64,000 nucleotides of DNA from Rhynchospora pubera (Eukaryota; Streptophyta; Magnoliopsida; Poales; Cyperaceae), in contig CM051459.1 of NCBI GenBank assembly GCA_028095005.1, positions 205,507,902 to 205,571,901 of the forward strand, in the 5' to 3' direction. The notes below the pieces were generated by a model. The model saw nothing but the letters and a program-made list of their open reading frames with translations, was not told where the DNA came from and searched no databases. The first letter of the stretch is position 1, and each line of letters opens with the position of its first letter. Of the stretch, positions 1 through 11,400 are shown in pieces. Made by a program: the position numbers and the translations under genes.

Positions 1-902
1 TTTTTTTATCATTACCCATTCCGAACTGCTGATTTTCTGATTCATTTAAATTTCTGTCTAAATTCCATAAAATAGAAATGGAATATTTTTGCTTGCTAGG
101 ACGATTTGGTAAAATAGAGTTCAAGCATTGGTAAAGCTTCAACTTCATTCATGCTGAGCTTGAGGATTGAACTGATCAGGGCATGAAGGAAGTCATCAAG
201 GGCATTAGGATAAGCATCAAGGGTCAGCCTTCTATTCAATTGCTATTTACTTCGATCAAATTATCATGTTTAACATTAGTACAATCTCGATTTATTCTTC
301 TGCCATAATTCTTTAAATACTTTTGTGGTCTTTTTCTATCATCAAGGAAATCAAAATTAGTTTAGCCACAGGTACTGGAGCAAGATGCTTGATGTTTGCT
401 CCTTTTCAGCTCAGCATAGTATAACTTATATTTATTTATTTTAGGTGCTAAAGATGAGTCACCAAGGACTTTGTTTACAAAAAGGTAGAGCATTGCAACT
501 AAAACTATGGATGTTGATCGTGTTGCAGGTACTTGCTGTTAATTTAAGCTTTAGCCAAAGCAATCATTTGTTGTGCAATCATGTATAAAACCCCGATATC
601 CAACCACGTGTACCTACTGTACCAGTATTTTAATGTTATGCAGCAGTCAATTGTGCTGAAAACTATATACAATGTATATTCTGTAGACATTAGTTTCGCT
701 CTTTGTTCACTTTCTTTGACAAGAATTTGAATTTTTTAATATGAAAAAAAAATAAAAAGAAAAGAATTTTGGATGCTTTGACCAAAAAATGTCTGAATAA
801 TTGACGTTCAGAGGTAGGATCAATTTAATGAAGTTGAACATTTTTGTGCGCAGATCATGTTTATTATGTTTTCCATGGTACCATATTATTTCATGTTGCA
901 TA
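1..902. other. Intergenic or transposon-derived DNA, no gene recognised
   Basis: AT-rich sequence with no ORF that resembles a known protein. Because a Helitron 3' end faces this way at 1689, some or all of this stretch may be the body of a Helitron whose 5' end lies outside the window. That is inference; no Helitron protein is visible. Confidence 0.4.
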
Positions 903-1394
903 ATTGCTTAGTTATTTTTTCTTTAATTGTTGCATTACTATTTTTGTTTGTTCTTTTGTTTGTTTATCTTCTAAGTTTCTTATTGGAAACGGAAGGAAAA
1001 AACATGAGCTTGCAGAATTGTGTGCATTTTTTGTTTAGCTAAGCTTCCGATGTTTTTCAGTTCTCAATTGCTTAGTTATGTTTTCTTTAATTGTTGCATT
1101 ACTATTTTTGTTTGTTCTTTTGTTTGTTTATCTTCTAAGTTTCTTATTGGAAACGGAAGGAAAAAACATGAGCTTGCAGAATTGTGTGCATTTTTTGTTT
1201 AGCTAAGCTTCCGATGTTTTTCAGTTCTCAATTGCTTAGTTATTTTTTCTTTAATTGTTGCATTACTATTTTTGTTTGTTCTTTTGTTTGTTTATCTTCT
1301 AAGTTTCTTATTGGAAACGGAAGGAAAAAACATGAGCTTGCAGAATTGTGTGCATTTTTTGTTTAGCTAAGCTTCCGATGTTTTTCAGTTCTCA
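903..1394. repeat. Three tandem copies of a 164-bp unit
   Basis: The unit starting ATTGCTTAGTTAT begins at 903, 1067 and 1231, giving an exact 164-bp period and three nearly identical copies. It contains TTTGTTTGTTCTTTTGTTTG and a GGAAACGGAAGGAAAAAACA segment. The 60-aa ORFs inside repeat only because the DNA repeats; they are not genes. The array lies inside the arm of the Helitron that ends at 1689, and internal tandem repeats are common near Helitron ends. Confidence 0.9.
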
Positions 1395-1662
1395 ATTGTT
1401 ATATGAATTTAACTTCTACTACTAAACTCCTATTATTGTTTTCAGGGAATATGACTCAAACTAATGGTTAGGGACACGTAAAAGGAAGGTTTTATAGTTT
1501 CTTATTGTTTGCATGTCTATTTGCAATTAGTTAAAAGACAAGGTTGTCAATTCTATTTTATTCTAATATTGATCCTAAATTGCATGTTTGTTTGCAAAAA
1601 TTTTCATAACATATCCACGCTCATTAGGAAATCATTTCATCACGTATTTGGATAGGAATGAA

Positions 1663-1689
1663 TCGCGCAACGCGCGAGATTAGAACTAG
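1663..1689 (+). mobile_element. Helitron 3' terminus (hairpin plus CTAG)
   Basis: A perfect 6-bp stem (TCGCGC, loop AAC, GCGCGA; 1663-1677) is followed 8 nt later by CTAG at 1686-1689 and then a host T. A GC-rich hairpin just upstream of CTRR, with insertion before T, is the Helitron 3' signature. A related end lies on the opposite strand at 34283. The 5' TC end was not located. Confidence 0.7.
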
Positions 1690-3600
1690 TTATCATAGAA
1701 AACTCAAATTTTCGTCAATAATTTTGTTATGAAATCTTATGACTGCCATAAATAATTGTACATGGAGTTTTAGGGGGGAAAAATGGTTTTTACTATAGTC
1801 CCATGCATCGTGAAAGTTGCTAACGACCCCTTTCTTTTCATTCGGTTATTAGTAGTTCAATGTTCATTAACTAATTTCATTTGGTTTACAGTGATATATA
1901 TTTTTAACATTGCAGTTTGTTCACATCCTTCCAATTAATTTTAATGTGATATGATCATTTGATTACTAGCTAGATCCGTTGTTCCATTAATGATATCAAC
2001 TCAACTTTTGTGGTTCTAATGGCTAATCTGAATCATTCAACGTGTTCTTCATATTAAAATCTCATTGGAGACCAAATTTTACATTTTTCTGATTTTATTT
2101 ACTATTTTTTTGAGATTTTAAAAAATCATAGTTATTGAAGACTCCAGAATTGTTTAGATTAAGAACTTTGTAAAATACCAAACAAATACTAAATAATTTC
2201 AGAAAAATATAAAATTTTGTCTCCAATGAGATTTCAATAAGGATGACACATTGAACGGTTCAGATCGACTGTTAGAATCTCGAAAATTGAGATTTGATCA
2301 TAGTTGTCGGTCTCATTTGTCAGTCGCGACTGATTTTAGCCTATCTCAAGAAATATTGCATAGGATATCCAAAGACCAAAGAGTATAATTCATTGAGTAA
2401 TGGAGCTAAATGCTTTCAACTTTCTTAGCTACCTAGTACCTAATTTGTTTGAAGGAAAAAGAAGAACGAAGTTAAGGCTATCTACGCATGGATCTACATT
2501 AAAAAAACAGTGTATTACAAGAACAACATTTTATTATATGACCAATATATGTGATCGGTTAACTAGGTTTTTCTGAACTAATTAACCGATTTGGTCCTAA
2601 TATATAATTGTGTAATTCGATACATTAAGCCATGCAACATCAGTAAAGTCGCATATTTTTGGTGCAATGTTCTGACTGCTAACGAATTAATAAATCGAAT
2701 TAATATTAGAAACAATTTTTCTTCATTGTCTCTGATAAGGAGACAAATTAAGAAAAGCAACCAGTTTGGTCAAATAAATAGATAAATACAAACTCTATAT
2801 CCAAGAACGTATTCAAAATGTATTTGCAACTTTACCTGAATTAATTACAGGATGATTTGGCTAAAATTATTAGATAGTAATAATAAAAAAATAATTAGTA
2901 CAATTAGCTTATCCATAAATACCAATATAAATCTTTTCATTAGCATTTCACATTTAAACATGAGTCCAATAACTTTATCCATTACATATGTTAGAGCTTT
3001 TATTTTCTAACCCTAGCTAAGAAGCCTACCAGCGAAGCAGAAACCATCAAGTCTGCTATCCTTCTAATCTCTATTAGTATCTAGATTTGCAATAACGATG
3101 AACCTGAATGAAAATTCTCAACAAAATTTAACAAAATCCTAACCATGCATTAGCCGCATCGCAATTCTTTTACAACACTGCATTACTGTGGTTAAGCTGG
3201 AACTTAGTTGAACTAAAGCGTAATGCAATTTTCTATTTGAAATAAGTACCAAGTAGTTCCACAAATTTCATAAACTCATACACAAATATAATCTTTTCAC
3301 TCTCTTAGTCACAGAGATTCCTTTCAAAGTGGTACTGTTAATTAAAATTATTCATTCATAAGTAACCTGTTATCACTTGTCCAGGTTAAACAAAATACAC
3401 AAAAGGTGGAGCTTACCTGGATTAACCCTTTTATCTAATGGGGAAACCAAGTATGTAATAACATGAGCATCATCGATATGGCTAAAGTGAATGTGTATTA
3501 ACTAGACTGTCACCTACACATTCATTCATCTAATGCATGTCCATACCAAAGTATTTACAAGTGATAATTACACCAACGGCAAAAATCTGACAATTCATTT
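1690..3600. other. Intergenic, with one hairpin MITE
   Basis: AT-rich spacer between the Helitron end and the ClpS1-like gene. Apart from the MITE at about 1985-2345 no coding or RNA feature was seen. The part just left of 3601 should contain the 3' UTR of the ClpS1-like gene. Confidence 0.5.
1985..2345. mobile_element. Long-hairpin MITE, core family shared with 39020-39420
   Basis: The left arm (about 1990-2100) is repeated in inverted form at about 2200-2310. The central arms contain CTCATTGGAGACCAAATTTT and its inverse, and the outer arms contain GGTTCTAATGG and its inverse TGTTAGAATC. The copy at 39020-39420 shares both arms and the outer end near GACTGATTTTAG. It is noncoding and could fold into a hairpin of more than 100 bp. 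Target duplications were not resolved. Confidence 0.6.
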
Positions 3601-5275
3601 TCAGCAGCCACCACTCGCAGGTTCAATTGTGCTTGAGAGACCGTTGCGCCTAAGCTGCCTGCAGTGCTCCTCTGCCTCAGCCTGGGAACAAATAATCACA
3701 ACTGATAGCCCGTTATGGTGGGCCTCTTGCATTATATTTACGGCAGTGTCGAGTGTCATTCCTGGGATAACCTTCATCAAGACCTGAACTACATACTCTC
3801 TCCTGTTGATATCATCATTGTGTAGGATAACCCGATATGGTGGTGTGATTTTCTTTTTCTTCCTGAAATTTAAAATTAGTAAATTTCCTTAAGTGACACT
3901 CATATGAGTATGTCAAACCTTAACTGAAAGGACTTTTGCAAATTATAAAAAAAAAAATGAAACTTTTGCAAGCATTTCCAAATTAATAGAGGATGCATTG
4001 TTATTAGAACCTCAACCAACTCAAATTCATAGAAAAGGTAAAATAACTGCATTGCTATTTGGACCCTACTTGGGTCAACAAGAAACTGTTTCCACCTAAA
4101 CTAAGTTTTATGTCATTCAGTGTACATTCCCTGTTTCTCTCAATCCCATACACTGATTGACTTTGTTTAAAAAATGAAACTAGTGACGGTTATCAATTAA
4201 AGATAAACAAGTTCAATAGATCATAAACAAGTATTCACAATTATGTTGGATTTTCGCTTAAAGGCAGGTGTTTTTATGGAAGAAAGGAAAAAATATTGTC
4301 ACAAATTCAGATTCACCTAAAGGCAGTGGAGCTACAAATCTTAAAAACACATTAGAATAAGAAAACTCGCTTACTTGATGTCAAATTCAGATTCACGGCC
4401 TGGGGGAGTTTTCTCTTTGACTGGTCGGTCCAACACACCACCTCCTTTACCTGGTGCAGTAGCTGACAAGGCCGTAACCATACCTCCAGTAAGGCTCAGA
4501 GCTTGCCCCTTGAACAGATAAAACTTATCCCCTTGAATACATAGTACAAACTGTAAGAATTTCAATCCATCTTCTAGCTAGGTAGAAATGAAAATACTGA
4601 ATGGTCAAAACCTGAAATTGTTTCTACTAACAGTGAAGTCAATTCATCAAGTAAAGTACAATTTAGACTTTCTAAAGTTTTGAGATATACAAAATTTTAG
4701 AAGTCTAAATATGGCACTTTTCTTGATAATTAAACAATTATAGTCGCTAAAACAAATAGACAAGATAAACAAAAATTGCAATCAACTGGCACTAAAACAG
4801 TTTGGCAGGATCAATAGCAAAAATCAATATTAAATTCAAAGTGCCAATAATAAGTTATACTGTTACTTATTGCAAACATCACTTAACAACTCAGTACTAC
4901 TTACAAACAACCACTTCATTTGCCCCAGTCTTAACTCTTAACTATAACCAGTAGAAACTATATCCACTCTATTTGATAGGCATGAGAAGGTACTCAATTT
5001 CATTATTTTCTCATATAACAATAACAATAACAATTCCAGTATCAGTTCCTCTAATACGAATCAGATCGAATAATTGTACTTCAAATTGATCATACCCAAT
5101 TCCACCAGATCCACCAAATAAGCTGGAACCACACTAATTCACACAAGAAACAATCCAAGTTTAGAAGCTATCAAGGCACAAAAAGGGAGGAATGGAGGAA
5201 GTTACCTTGTCTAGAATTCAGAAAATGATTAGAAGAGATAGGGAGTCGATTGTAGATCGCCGTCTCCATAGCCAT
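3601..5275 (-). CDS. CLPS1: ClpS1-like plastid Clp protease adaptor (N-recognin)
   Basis: Three exons join in frame: 5275-5206, 4531-4375 and 3862-3601, 489 bp, 162 aa, with GT-AG introns. The first ATG gives MAMETAIYNRLP, a plausible plastid transit region of about 70 residues. The last exon encodes the ClpS domain, with RVILHNDDINRREYVVQVL carrying the conserved NDD, and the conserved His in EAHHNG. In bacterial ClpS these residues hold the substrate's N-terminal amino group. The position matching E. coli Met40 is Arg by my alignment, as I recall for plant ClpS1. ClpS adaptors deliver N-degron substrates to ClpC in the stroma. A KKKKK run precedes the domain. The neighbour downstream on the minus strand of the map, PSRP3, is also plastid-targeted. 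The symbol rests on domain match and remembered synteny with At1g68660. Confidence 0.93.
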
Positions 5276-6732
5276 GTCGATCACACAAGCACCGATTCTC
5301 ACCTCTGTCTTCTTCTTTTTTTTCACTTTTTTTTTTCTTTGTGTTTTTTGCTCGTTGGAGACCTCCTCTCACTCTAGAAATCACACAAGCACACAATTTT
5401 TTGTGGAAGAGAGAGATAGCAAGCAAAATAATAAAATAATATTGTCAGCAGCTACGATTTTTTTACTGTTTATAATTTTAGGCCTCAGTACGACAGGCCT
5501 GTCATTAACTGAAAATTAACTAATTCGGCCCAATAGGCCGTTAAGTCACTCCATTGGGCTGGAATTAAGCATATAGGTATAGCTCAACAGCTTCTGTTAC
5601 CCCTTTCATTAACAAATATAAGTTGACTCTTGTAGAAACCCATTTTAGGAAAATCCCATCAAAGGCATTACATGTAACATGTTGATCAATTCTTATTCGA
5701 AACCCTGCTAACAAAAAACGGGTTTTGCTAACATCATTCTCTCCTACCTTGGAAAATTATAGTTACTGACAACGTAACATTTACTCGTAAAATGTTATAC
5801 TTTAATGCCACTGTAAAGTGTAAACCAATGCTATTATGGCCTTATACCTACTATCAAACTTGGCAGAAATTTACAGTATCTTGTATATGTTTGATACTAC
5901 TATTTAGACTGAGATACTATAGAGAATCTAAAATCCTCTCTATTTTCATTGTTTTCTTGTGAAGCACAAGTGCCATCATTGCAACCTCCAGCACCCTTCT
6001 CCAGAGGAAGCCTTGCCAAGGCATTTAACTCATTTATGATTCGATAACTGGGACCTACCTCTTAACCTCGACCCTCGACTTGACCCGACGCACCAAGCCC
6101 TCCCCACGACCAAACCATCCATTTGTAATTACTAATAGTTCTTCATCTTTCACATCCTTATTGAACCCATCAATTAATTCAAGTGATATAATTTAAAGAT
6201 GCAATTAAATCCATGTGCTTGTTCAGAATAGTTTCTTACGAATAAATATGCAATTAAATCCAGTTAAAAATAGTTTCTTACGAATAAATATGAATTTTAA
6301 CTATACAAATTACCCTATAGGTGTTGAAAATCAGAATTTTAGACACAATCATACAACTTGGCACACTACTTTCATGCTCACCAACACAATATACATCCAT
6401 ATCATACAGGATTTGCATGCTCTTAATGCTGGTACAAACAAATCAAGTGTCAGATAGTAGAAACATACATGCACACCAACCGTTCAGAATTTCACATTTT
6501 CACACAAGATCCAAACCTGAAGCAACATAATCCCTTTTAGTCTTCTATTCTAGGTCCACCCAAATTAGATCAATGATTTTACTCAAAAAAATTCAAATTT
6601 TATTGAACAAGCTGAAAAATTTAATTATGAACAAAATCAATTTCAAAATCAACAAAACATACACCATTATAATTTAAGCAAGGAAAAATGGGGATGAAAA
6701 GATACAAAAATTACAATTTCTCATACACTCAG
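5276..6732. other. Intergenic: CLPS1 5' flank and PSRP3 3' flank
   Basis: The stretch 5276-5430 is CT/T-rich on the plus strand and should hold the CLPS1 5' UTR and promoter. A short tandem duplication of about 50 bp (TAGTTTCTTACGAATAAATA twice) lies at about 6185-6295. Short ORFs here look like chance. Confidence 0.5.
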
Positions 6733-8108
6733 TTATACTGTGGGAGCCCCACTCTGCTGCCAGAGATTAATAATGTCAGTTGCCTGATTAAGCAGGATAA
6801 TCATTCTCTTTTGTGAAACCCAACCTTTTTCCTCGAGTACGGCCTTCAGCTCCTCCCAGGCATCTTTTCTTGGCCAAAAGTAATACGGTGTGAGTGGTAC
6901 ACTTCCTTTACCACCCGGTATTAACTATTAGAAAGATAACAATATTCAATGTTAGAAACTGCAGGAAGACTGTTTGAGAATACCAGTTCCTTCTTGTATG
7001 CAAATGGAAATCAATATCTTGTTGAATATTTTTTACAGCTAATGAATTGGTTTTTTACAAATTACACATTTCTAAGTAAAACAGATACAATTTTCTTGTG
7101 TTTGCAACTGCCACAAAAAATTCTTCAGGGTGATTATACAGTGACTTAAATTTTCAGATTAGTGTGATACAAAGGGTAAACTAGGTCAAATGATAGTTGT
7201 TTACACACCTTTCCCAAAAATAAAAATAACCTCAAATGAAAATAATGAAAATAAAGAAAATAGAGGATTCCCTTGTTGGTCTCACGGTTCTTTACAACAC
7301 AATTTGGTTCAGTAAAGCTTGTGAGGTTTAACTGCTAGATGTCATAATTACTATACAGTTGCCCTTTTTCCCTTCGAAGTAGTTATCATTTGTGAAGAAT
7401 TAATGAGAATGCGGAGGCAAATCACAAAAGTGAGATATTTCCCCTTGTTTGTCTTTTTTTATGCTTCTAATATTGTGAAAGACTGGAACTAAATTGCGTA
7501 CAGATAACTAAGTAAATAAATTTAGGCCACCAAATTAATTTAGATCACCTTCTCCAAGGCAAGGCCAATGTTCTTCTCCATCCAAATAAATTTGAGCACC
7601 ATCGGGGCCTGCAACGAATCCTCTTCTTCCTCCTCATCCTCTTCCTCTGCTTCTTCTCCTTCCTCTTCCCCCTCTAGAAACCCAAAAATATTATCACCAT
7701 CACCTTCTTCTTCCTCTACCACCTGAAAAATTTACACCCAAGAGCCACTCGATGAAATGCCACAAAGAGAGATACAAACAACCAAAGGATAAACCCATTG
7801 TTACTTTGTTAGTGAATTGGAAGAAAGAATACCTCAAAAGATCCACCGTCCGCTTCTTCCTCGACTTCCCCTTCTTCTTCTTCTTCTTCTTCAAATCCTT
7901 CCGGTTCAAGCGAATCCGCTTTAACAGCCAATTGAAATCTTCTAGAAAGGTGAGATGGCTTGAAAGAGGAGATGGGAAGAGATGGTTTGGAGGTGGTAGA
8001 AGGAATGGAAACAGAGAAGGGTTTGCGTTGGAGAAAATGGCGAGGGTGTGAGGTGAAGATGGAGGTGGGAGCAAGAGAGGTAAGGCAGGGAAGAGATAGA
8101 GAGAGCAT
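6733..8108 (-). CDS. PSRP3: Plastid-specific 30S ribosomal protein 3 (PSRP3/cS23, Ycf65 family)
   Basis: Three exons join in phase 0: 8108-7833, 7722-7549 and 6924-6733, 642 bp, 213 aa. Residues 1 to about 63 form a Ser/Pro/Arg-rich transit peptide ending near the cleavage-like QLAVKAD. Residues 68-130 are extremely acidic, with many Glu runs. The conserved Ycf65 domain follows: MVLKFIWMEKNIGLALEK, then LTPYYFWPRKDAWEELK, then MIILLNQATDIINLWQQSG near the C terminus. The protein is a small-subunit component of the plastid ribosome. Donors and acceptors are GT-AG, and the exon 2 donor overlaps an in-frame GTGATCTAA read-through stop. By memory the Arabidopsis relative At1g68590 lies close to CLPS1, as here. 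The acidic linker looks longer than I recall for homologues and could be checked by alignment. Confidence 0.93.
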
Positions 8109-9214
8109 TTTCGCTCACTTTTTCTATCAGTTGTGCTATCTGGATTAGTAATAGTAGATAGTACAAGAGAGCAAGAAGGAGCAATTGTAGAGTGAAGACG
8201 TTATTGGGCTTTTATTAGAATCTAAAACCTTCTTGGGCTTATTAGGCCTTGATTTAGAAACCATAGAGTGTAGCGGTATTCAAACAATAGAAATGATAAC
8301 TATCATAAGCTAGTTTTGCCATCTCTTACCATCATTAAACACAAAATGAATACATAAAACATACAAGATAAACATATAGATGATCAAGTAAACACTTACA
8401 AACAAGTAAGTTTTGTTATCTTTTATTTAAATTTTTATATGCATATTCAACTTATTTTTATTGAACTTATTTGTTTGTATGTGCACTTTGATCACTATAT
8501 ATGTTCACCTTATTTAATTTATGTGTTCATCTTATGTTTAACGATAGTAAGAAATGATAAAACTGCATATGGCAGTAATCAATTTCCTAAACCAGTGTTC
8601 GTCTATCCAACATTTGTAATTGGTAGTTAATAAACACATAGGAAACATATCGTGGTTAATGAGGAATTAAAATTTTTGGTTGAGGATCGATGGTTAATGC
8701 TTTAATGGTGTAATAATTGATTGATAGCTTGTGCTTTTGACGTCTTATTAGGTAGAGAATTTATCTTTTACATACAACTTAAAAAAAAATAATTATCTTT
8801 TGCATAGGCTCTCTGCCCCAATTTTTCGCAAACAATACACACTTCCCAATAAATTTATGCCTAAGATTAAAAAATTTCTCAAATTCCTAAGCGATCCAAA
8901 CTACCCCTAAAATGTGTTATAAACTAAATTTTCTAGTATATACGCTAATTGTTGTGTTAGATATACTTGTTGTTACGGTAAATACACTAAATTTCGTACA
9001 AACTAGATATTTTGATGGATACACTAATTGCCTTACCATTGATCGTATATGTTTACTTTTGGCGCACCAACTGTGTGTGGGGAGGATGGTGGTGGCGGGT
9101 TGGCAAGAGAGGCGGGCCGGTCTGATTGGCGGGAGGGGCACTATAGATAGGTGTTGAAGTAGGAATAGGCGTTGGACGCTGGGTGAGCGCTAGAAGGGGT
9201 AGGAGTAGGGTGAG
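8109..9214. other. Intergenic, PSRP3 5' flank
   Basis: The first 100 bases should contain the PSRP3 5' UTR and core promoter. The rest is AT-rich spacer. Around 8860-8890, ATCCAAACTACCCCTAAAA resembles the end of a GTTTGGAT-type MITE but no partner end was found. No gene seen. Confidence 0.45.
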
Positions 9215-9395
9215 CAGTGGCGGATCTAGAAAAAATATCTAGGTGGGTCTGACAACCTCTGTTTAAGTTTTCAGTCTCACTTTTGAGTGCTCCAATGGCA
9301 GAAAAAATTAGCTGGGGCTAAAGGGGGGCTCCAAGGGCTCGACGGCGTGAGGTGGGGCTCTAGCCCCACCCGCCCCGGTGTTAGATCCGCCCCTG
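9215..9395. mobile_element. hAT-type MITE, 181 bp, 8-bp TSD AGGGTGAG
   Basis: Begins CAGTGGCGGATCTA and ends TAGATCCGCCCCTG, so the ends are inverted copies with one or two mismatches. It is flanked by a perfect 8-bp duplication AGGGTGAG at 9207-9214 and 9396-9403. The TIR and 8-bp TSD match hAT MITEs; related copies lie at 38174, 41168 and 43934. Confidence 0.85.
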
Positions 9396-9558
9396 AGGGT
9401 GAGCGAAGTGAATGATAATAATAGAGATGATAAGAATGATATGATTATATATAAGTAATTTTCATTTTTCTATAATCTTCGTCTTTAAAGAAATTTTTTT
9501 TTAGCACTGGCTAGCATTTTGTATTGACTTTGTTTTAATGGAAACATGGGTGCTATTA

Positions 9559-10503
9559 GGGAGGTGTTTTGGGCAACGAGATTTTTATTTGGAGCAACGT
9601 GATTTTTTTCTAAATGTCTAAATTATCCTAAGTATCAATTAAGATTTGTTATCTAAATTATTTCTTCACTGTGTTTTTATTTTATTTCCTTAACCGTAAT
9701 TTTGTCTTTTAGATTTCAGCAAAAAAGAATTGTATTCTACCTCCCTCTATATCTTACCACCGTTTTTTTCAGCCTGCGCAACAAATGATGAGGTTAATGT
9801 GATATACGGGATACAACTATTTTTCTAAAGAGCATTGTACTTTTTATAGTTCCTTTACCCATAGAGAGTTGACTAATTTACTCTTTGAGTTCAAAAGTTA
9901 GCAGAAGTTAATTTTAATAGAAAAGAGCGAAAAACAAAAAATCTAGTAAAAATTTATATGCTATAAAAGCAACATCTGTATCAAGCATATACCTCTCTCC
10001 ATGGCACTCATCTTGTCTAACTTAGAATCACCATTTGCTGCCACCTCAGCAATATAGCTGATAGACAATTCACGTGTATTAAACACTAGATGAAAATAAA
10101 CATAAAATAGAAAATATAAATCCCAATATAAGTGGTAGGTTGTTCAGTATGTGGGTTTGGGCTTCTCATTGGCTTTGTTTGGATTCCATTTGAGAAGAAA
10201 GAAATAAGAGAATAAATTTATTATAAACAATCCAAACTCTTCACAAAGTTACACACTTCCTAATACTTCTTTTCACTTCTTCCCTTCTTCCCACACCTTA
10301 TCCAAACAGAACCATTGAGTGCCTCGCTGCAGAATAGATCGCCTCTTCTCTTCTTGCTCCTCTGCTCTTTCATTTAGTCAAGTGGAGAGGGGAGGAGAGG
10401 ACAGGCTCAACGAATTTGCAATATTGATATTAAGGATAATTTAGACATTTAGAGAAAAATAACGTTACTCCAAGTAAAAATTATGTTGCCCAAAGCAACT
10501 CCC
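9559..10503. mobile_element. Mutator-like nonautonomous element, 945 bp, 9-bp TSD GTGCTATTA
   Basis: The left arm starts GGGAGGTGTTTTGGGCAAC. The right end, inverted, reads GGGAGTTGCTTTGGGCAAC, and similarity continues for roughly 80 bp through TTTCTAAATGTCTAAATTATCC. The 9-bp duplication GTGCTATTA is perfect at 9550-9558 and 10504-10512. Long TIRs with a 9-bp TSD indicate a MULE. No transposase is encoded. The smaller MITE at 10171-10313 is nested inside. Confidence 0.85.
10171..10313. mobile_element. GTTTGGAT-type MITE nested in the MULE
   Basis: The ends are GGCTTTGTTTGGAT and ATCCAAACAGAACC, imperfect inverted copies. The interior ATTATAAACAATCCAAACTC with ACAAAGTTACACACTTCC recurs at 54732-54861 and, more diverged, at 58560-58690. 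The target duplication is short or eroded, so the superfamily is uncertain. Confidence 0.65.
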
Positions 10504-10799
10504 GTGCTATTAATCCCATTTTTATTTCCGAAAAAGAAATGAGAATGTATGGAAAAATTCACTTCTGTTCGATTTTTTTACTATTGTTGGGAATATGTAA
10601 CACAAATCGGGGGTGATAAGGATCATTCCCGTATTTCATCATCCCCATCATCCCCAGCGATACTTCATTAATAACAGACGTGTTTTCTAAAAATAGAAAA
10701 CAAATTCTCATCCCCATCCAGCGATATCCCATCCCTTTTTCCTTTTTGTTCTCTTTGTCCCTCTCTACCCAGCGAAATCCCTCTGTTTTTCTACCTCCC

Positions 10800-11195
10800 T
10801 CTCACATTAACTACAATAACAACAATTACTAATACTAACTACAACAGTTAGTATCCGAACTACAACATTTACTCATATTAACTTCAACAATTGATATTTG
10901 AGCTACAACAATTACTAATACTAACTACAACAGTTAGTATTCGGACTACAACAATTACTCATATTAACTACAACATTTAGTATTCGAACTATATCAATTA
11001 ATCATATTAACTTCAATAGTTAGCATCCGAACTGCAACTGTTGAAGTTAATATATATAACTGTTACAGTTATATATGTCAATTTCAACAATTTAAATATG
11101 CCAACTTCAACTATTACCTTCAACATTTAAATATGCCGACTTCAACAATTACGATATTGCTTTCAACATTTAAATATATTAACTTCAACAGTTAT
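10800..11195. repeat. Degenerate tandem repeat of AACTACAACA/TTAGTATTCG units
   Basis: Segments such as ACTAACTACAACAGTTAGTAT recur at irregular spacing through the tract, mixed with CATATTAACTTCAACA variants. Units have diverged and the exact period is unclear to me. A loosely similar AT-rich array occurs at 53520-53760. Confidence 0.6.
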
Positions 11196-11204
11196 GAAGT
11201 GTGT

Positions 11205-11400
11205 AGGAGGAAGAGGAGAAGGGTGGGGGGGACGGTGTACATGGGAGGGAGGAGGGGGAGGGGGGACCGCGTATGTGGGAGGGAGGAGGGGGGAGGGAGG
11301 ACTGCGTACGTGGGAGGGAGGAGGGGGCAAGGGAGGAAGATAGCGTACGAAGGAGGGGGAAGGGGAGAGCGTGTACGCATGAGGAGGGAGGAGTTAGTTA
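11205..11400 (+). repeat. G-rich minisatellite of about 34-bp units
   Basis: Units of the form TACGTGGGAGGGAGGAGGGG followed by a CGCG/GCG spacer recur four to five times with strong purine bias on the plus strand. Many GGG/GGGG runs lie within a few bases of each other, so G-quadruplexes are possible. Short ORFs on both strands here are products of the repeat. Confidence 0.7.

Noticed and set aside
857..1366. Three similar hydrophobic 60-codon ORFs
   Set aside because: They are translations of the T-rich 164-bp repeat. Hydrophobicity follows from TTT/CTT codons.
10800..11195. CRISPR-like spaced repeats
   Set aside because: The repeats are degenerate, spacing is irregular and spacers are not unique. 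The genome is plant nuclear.
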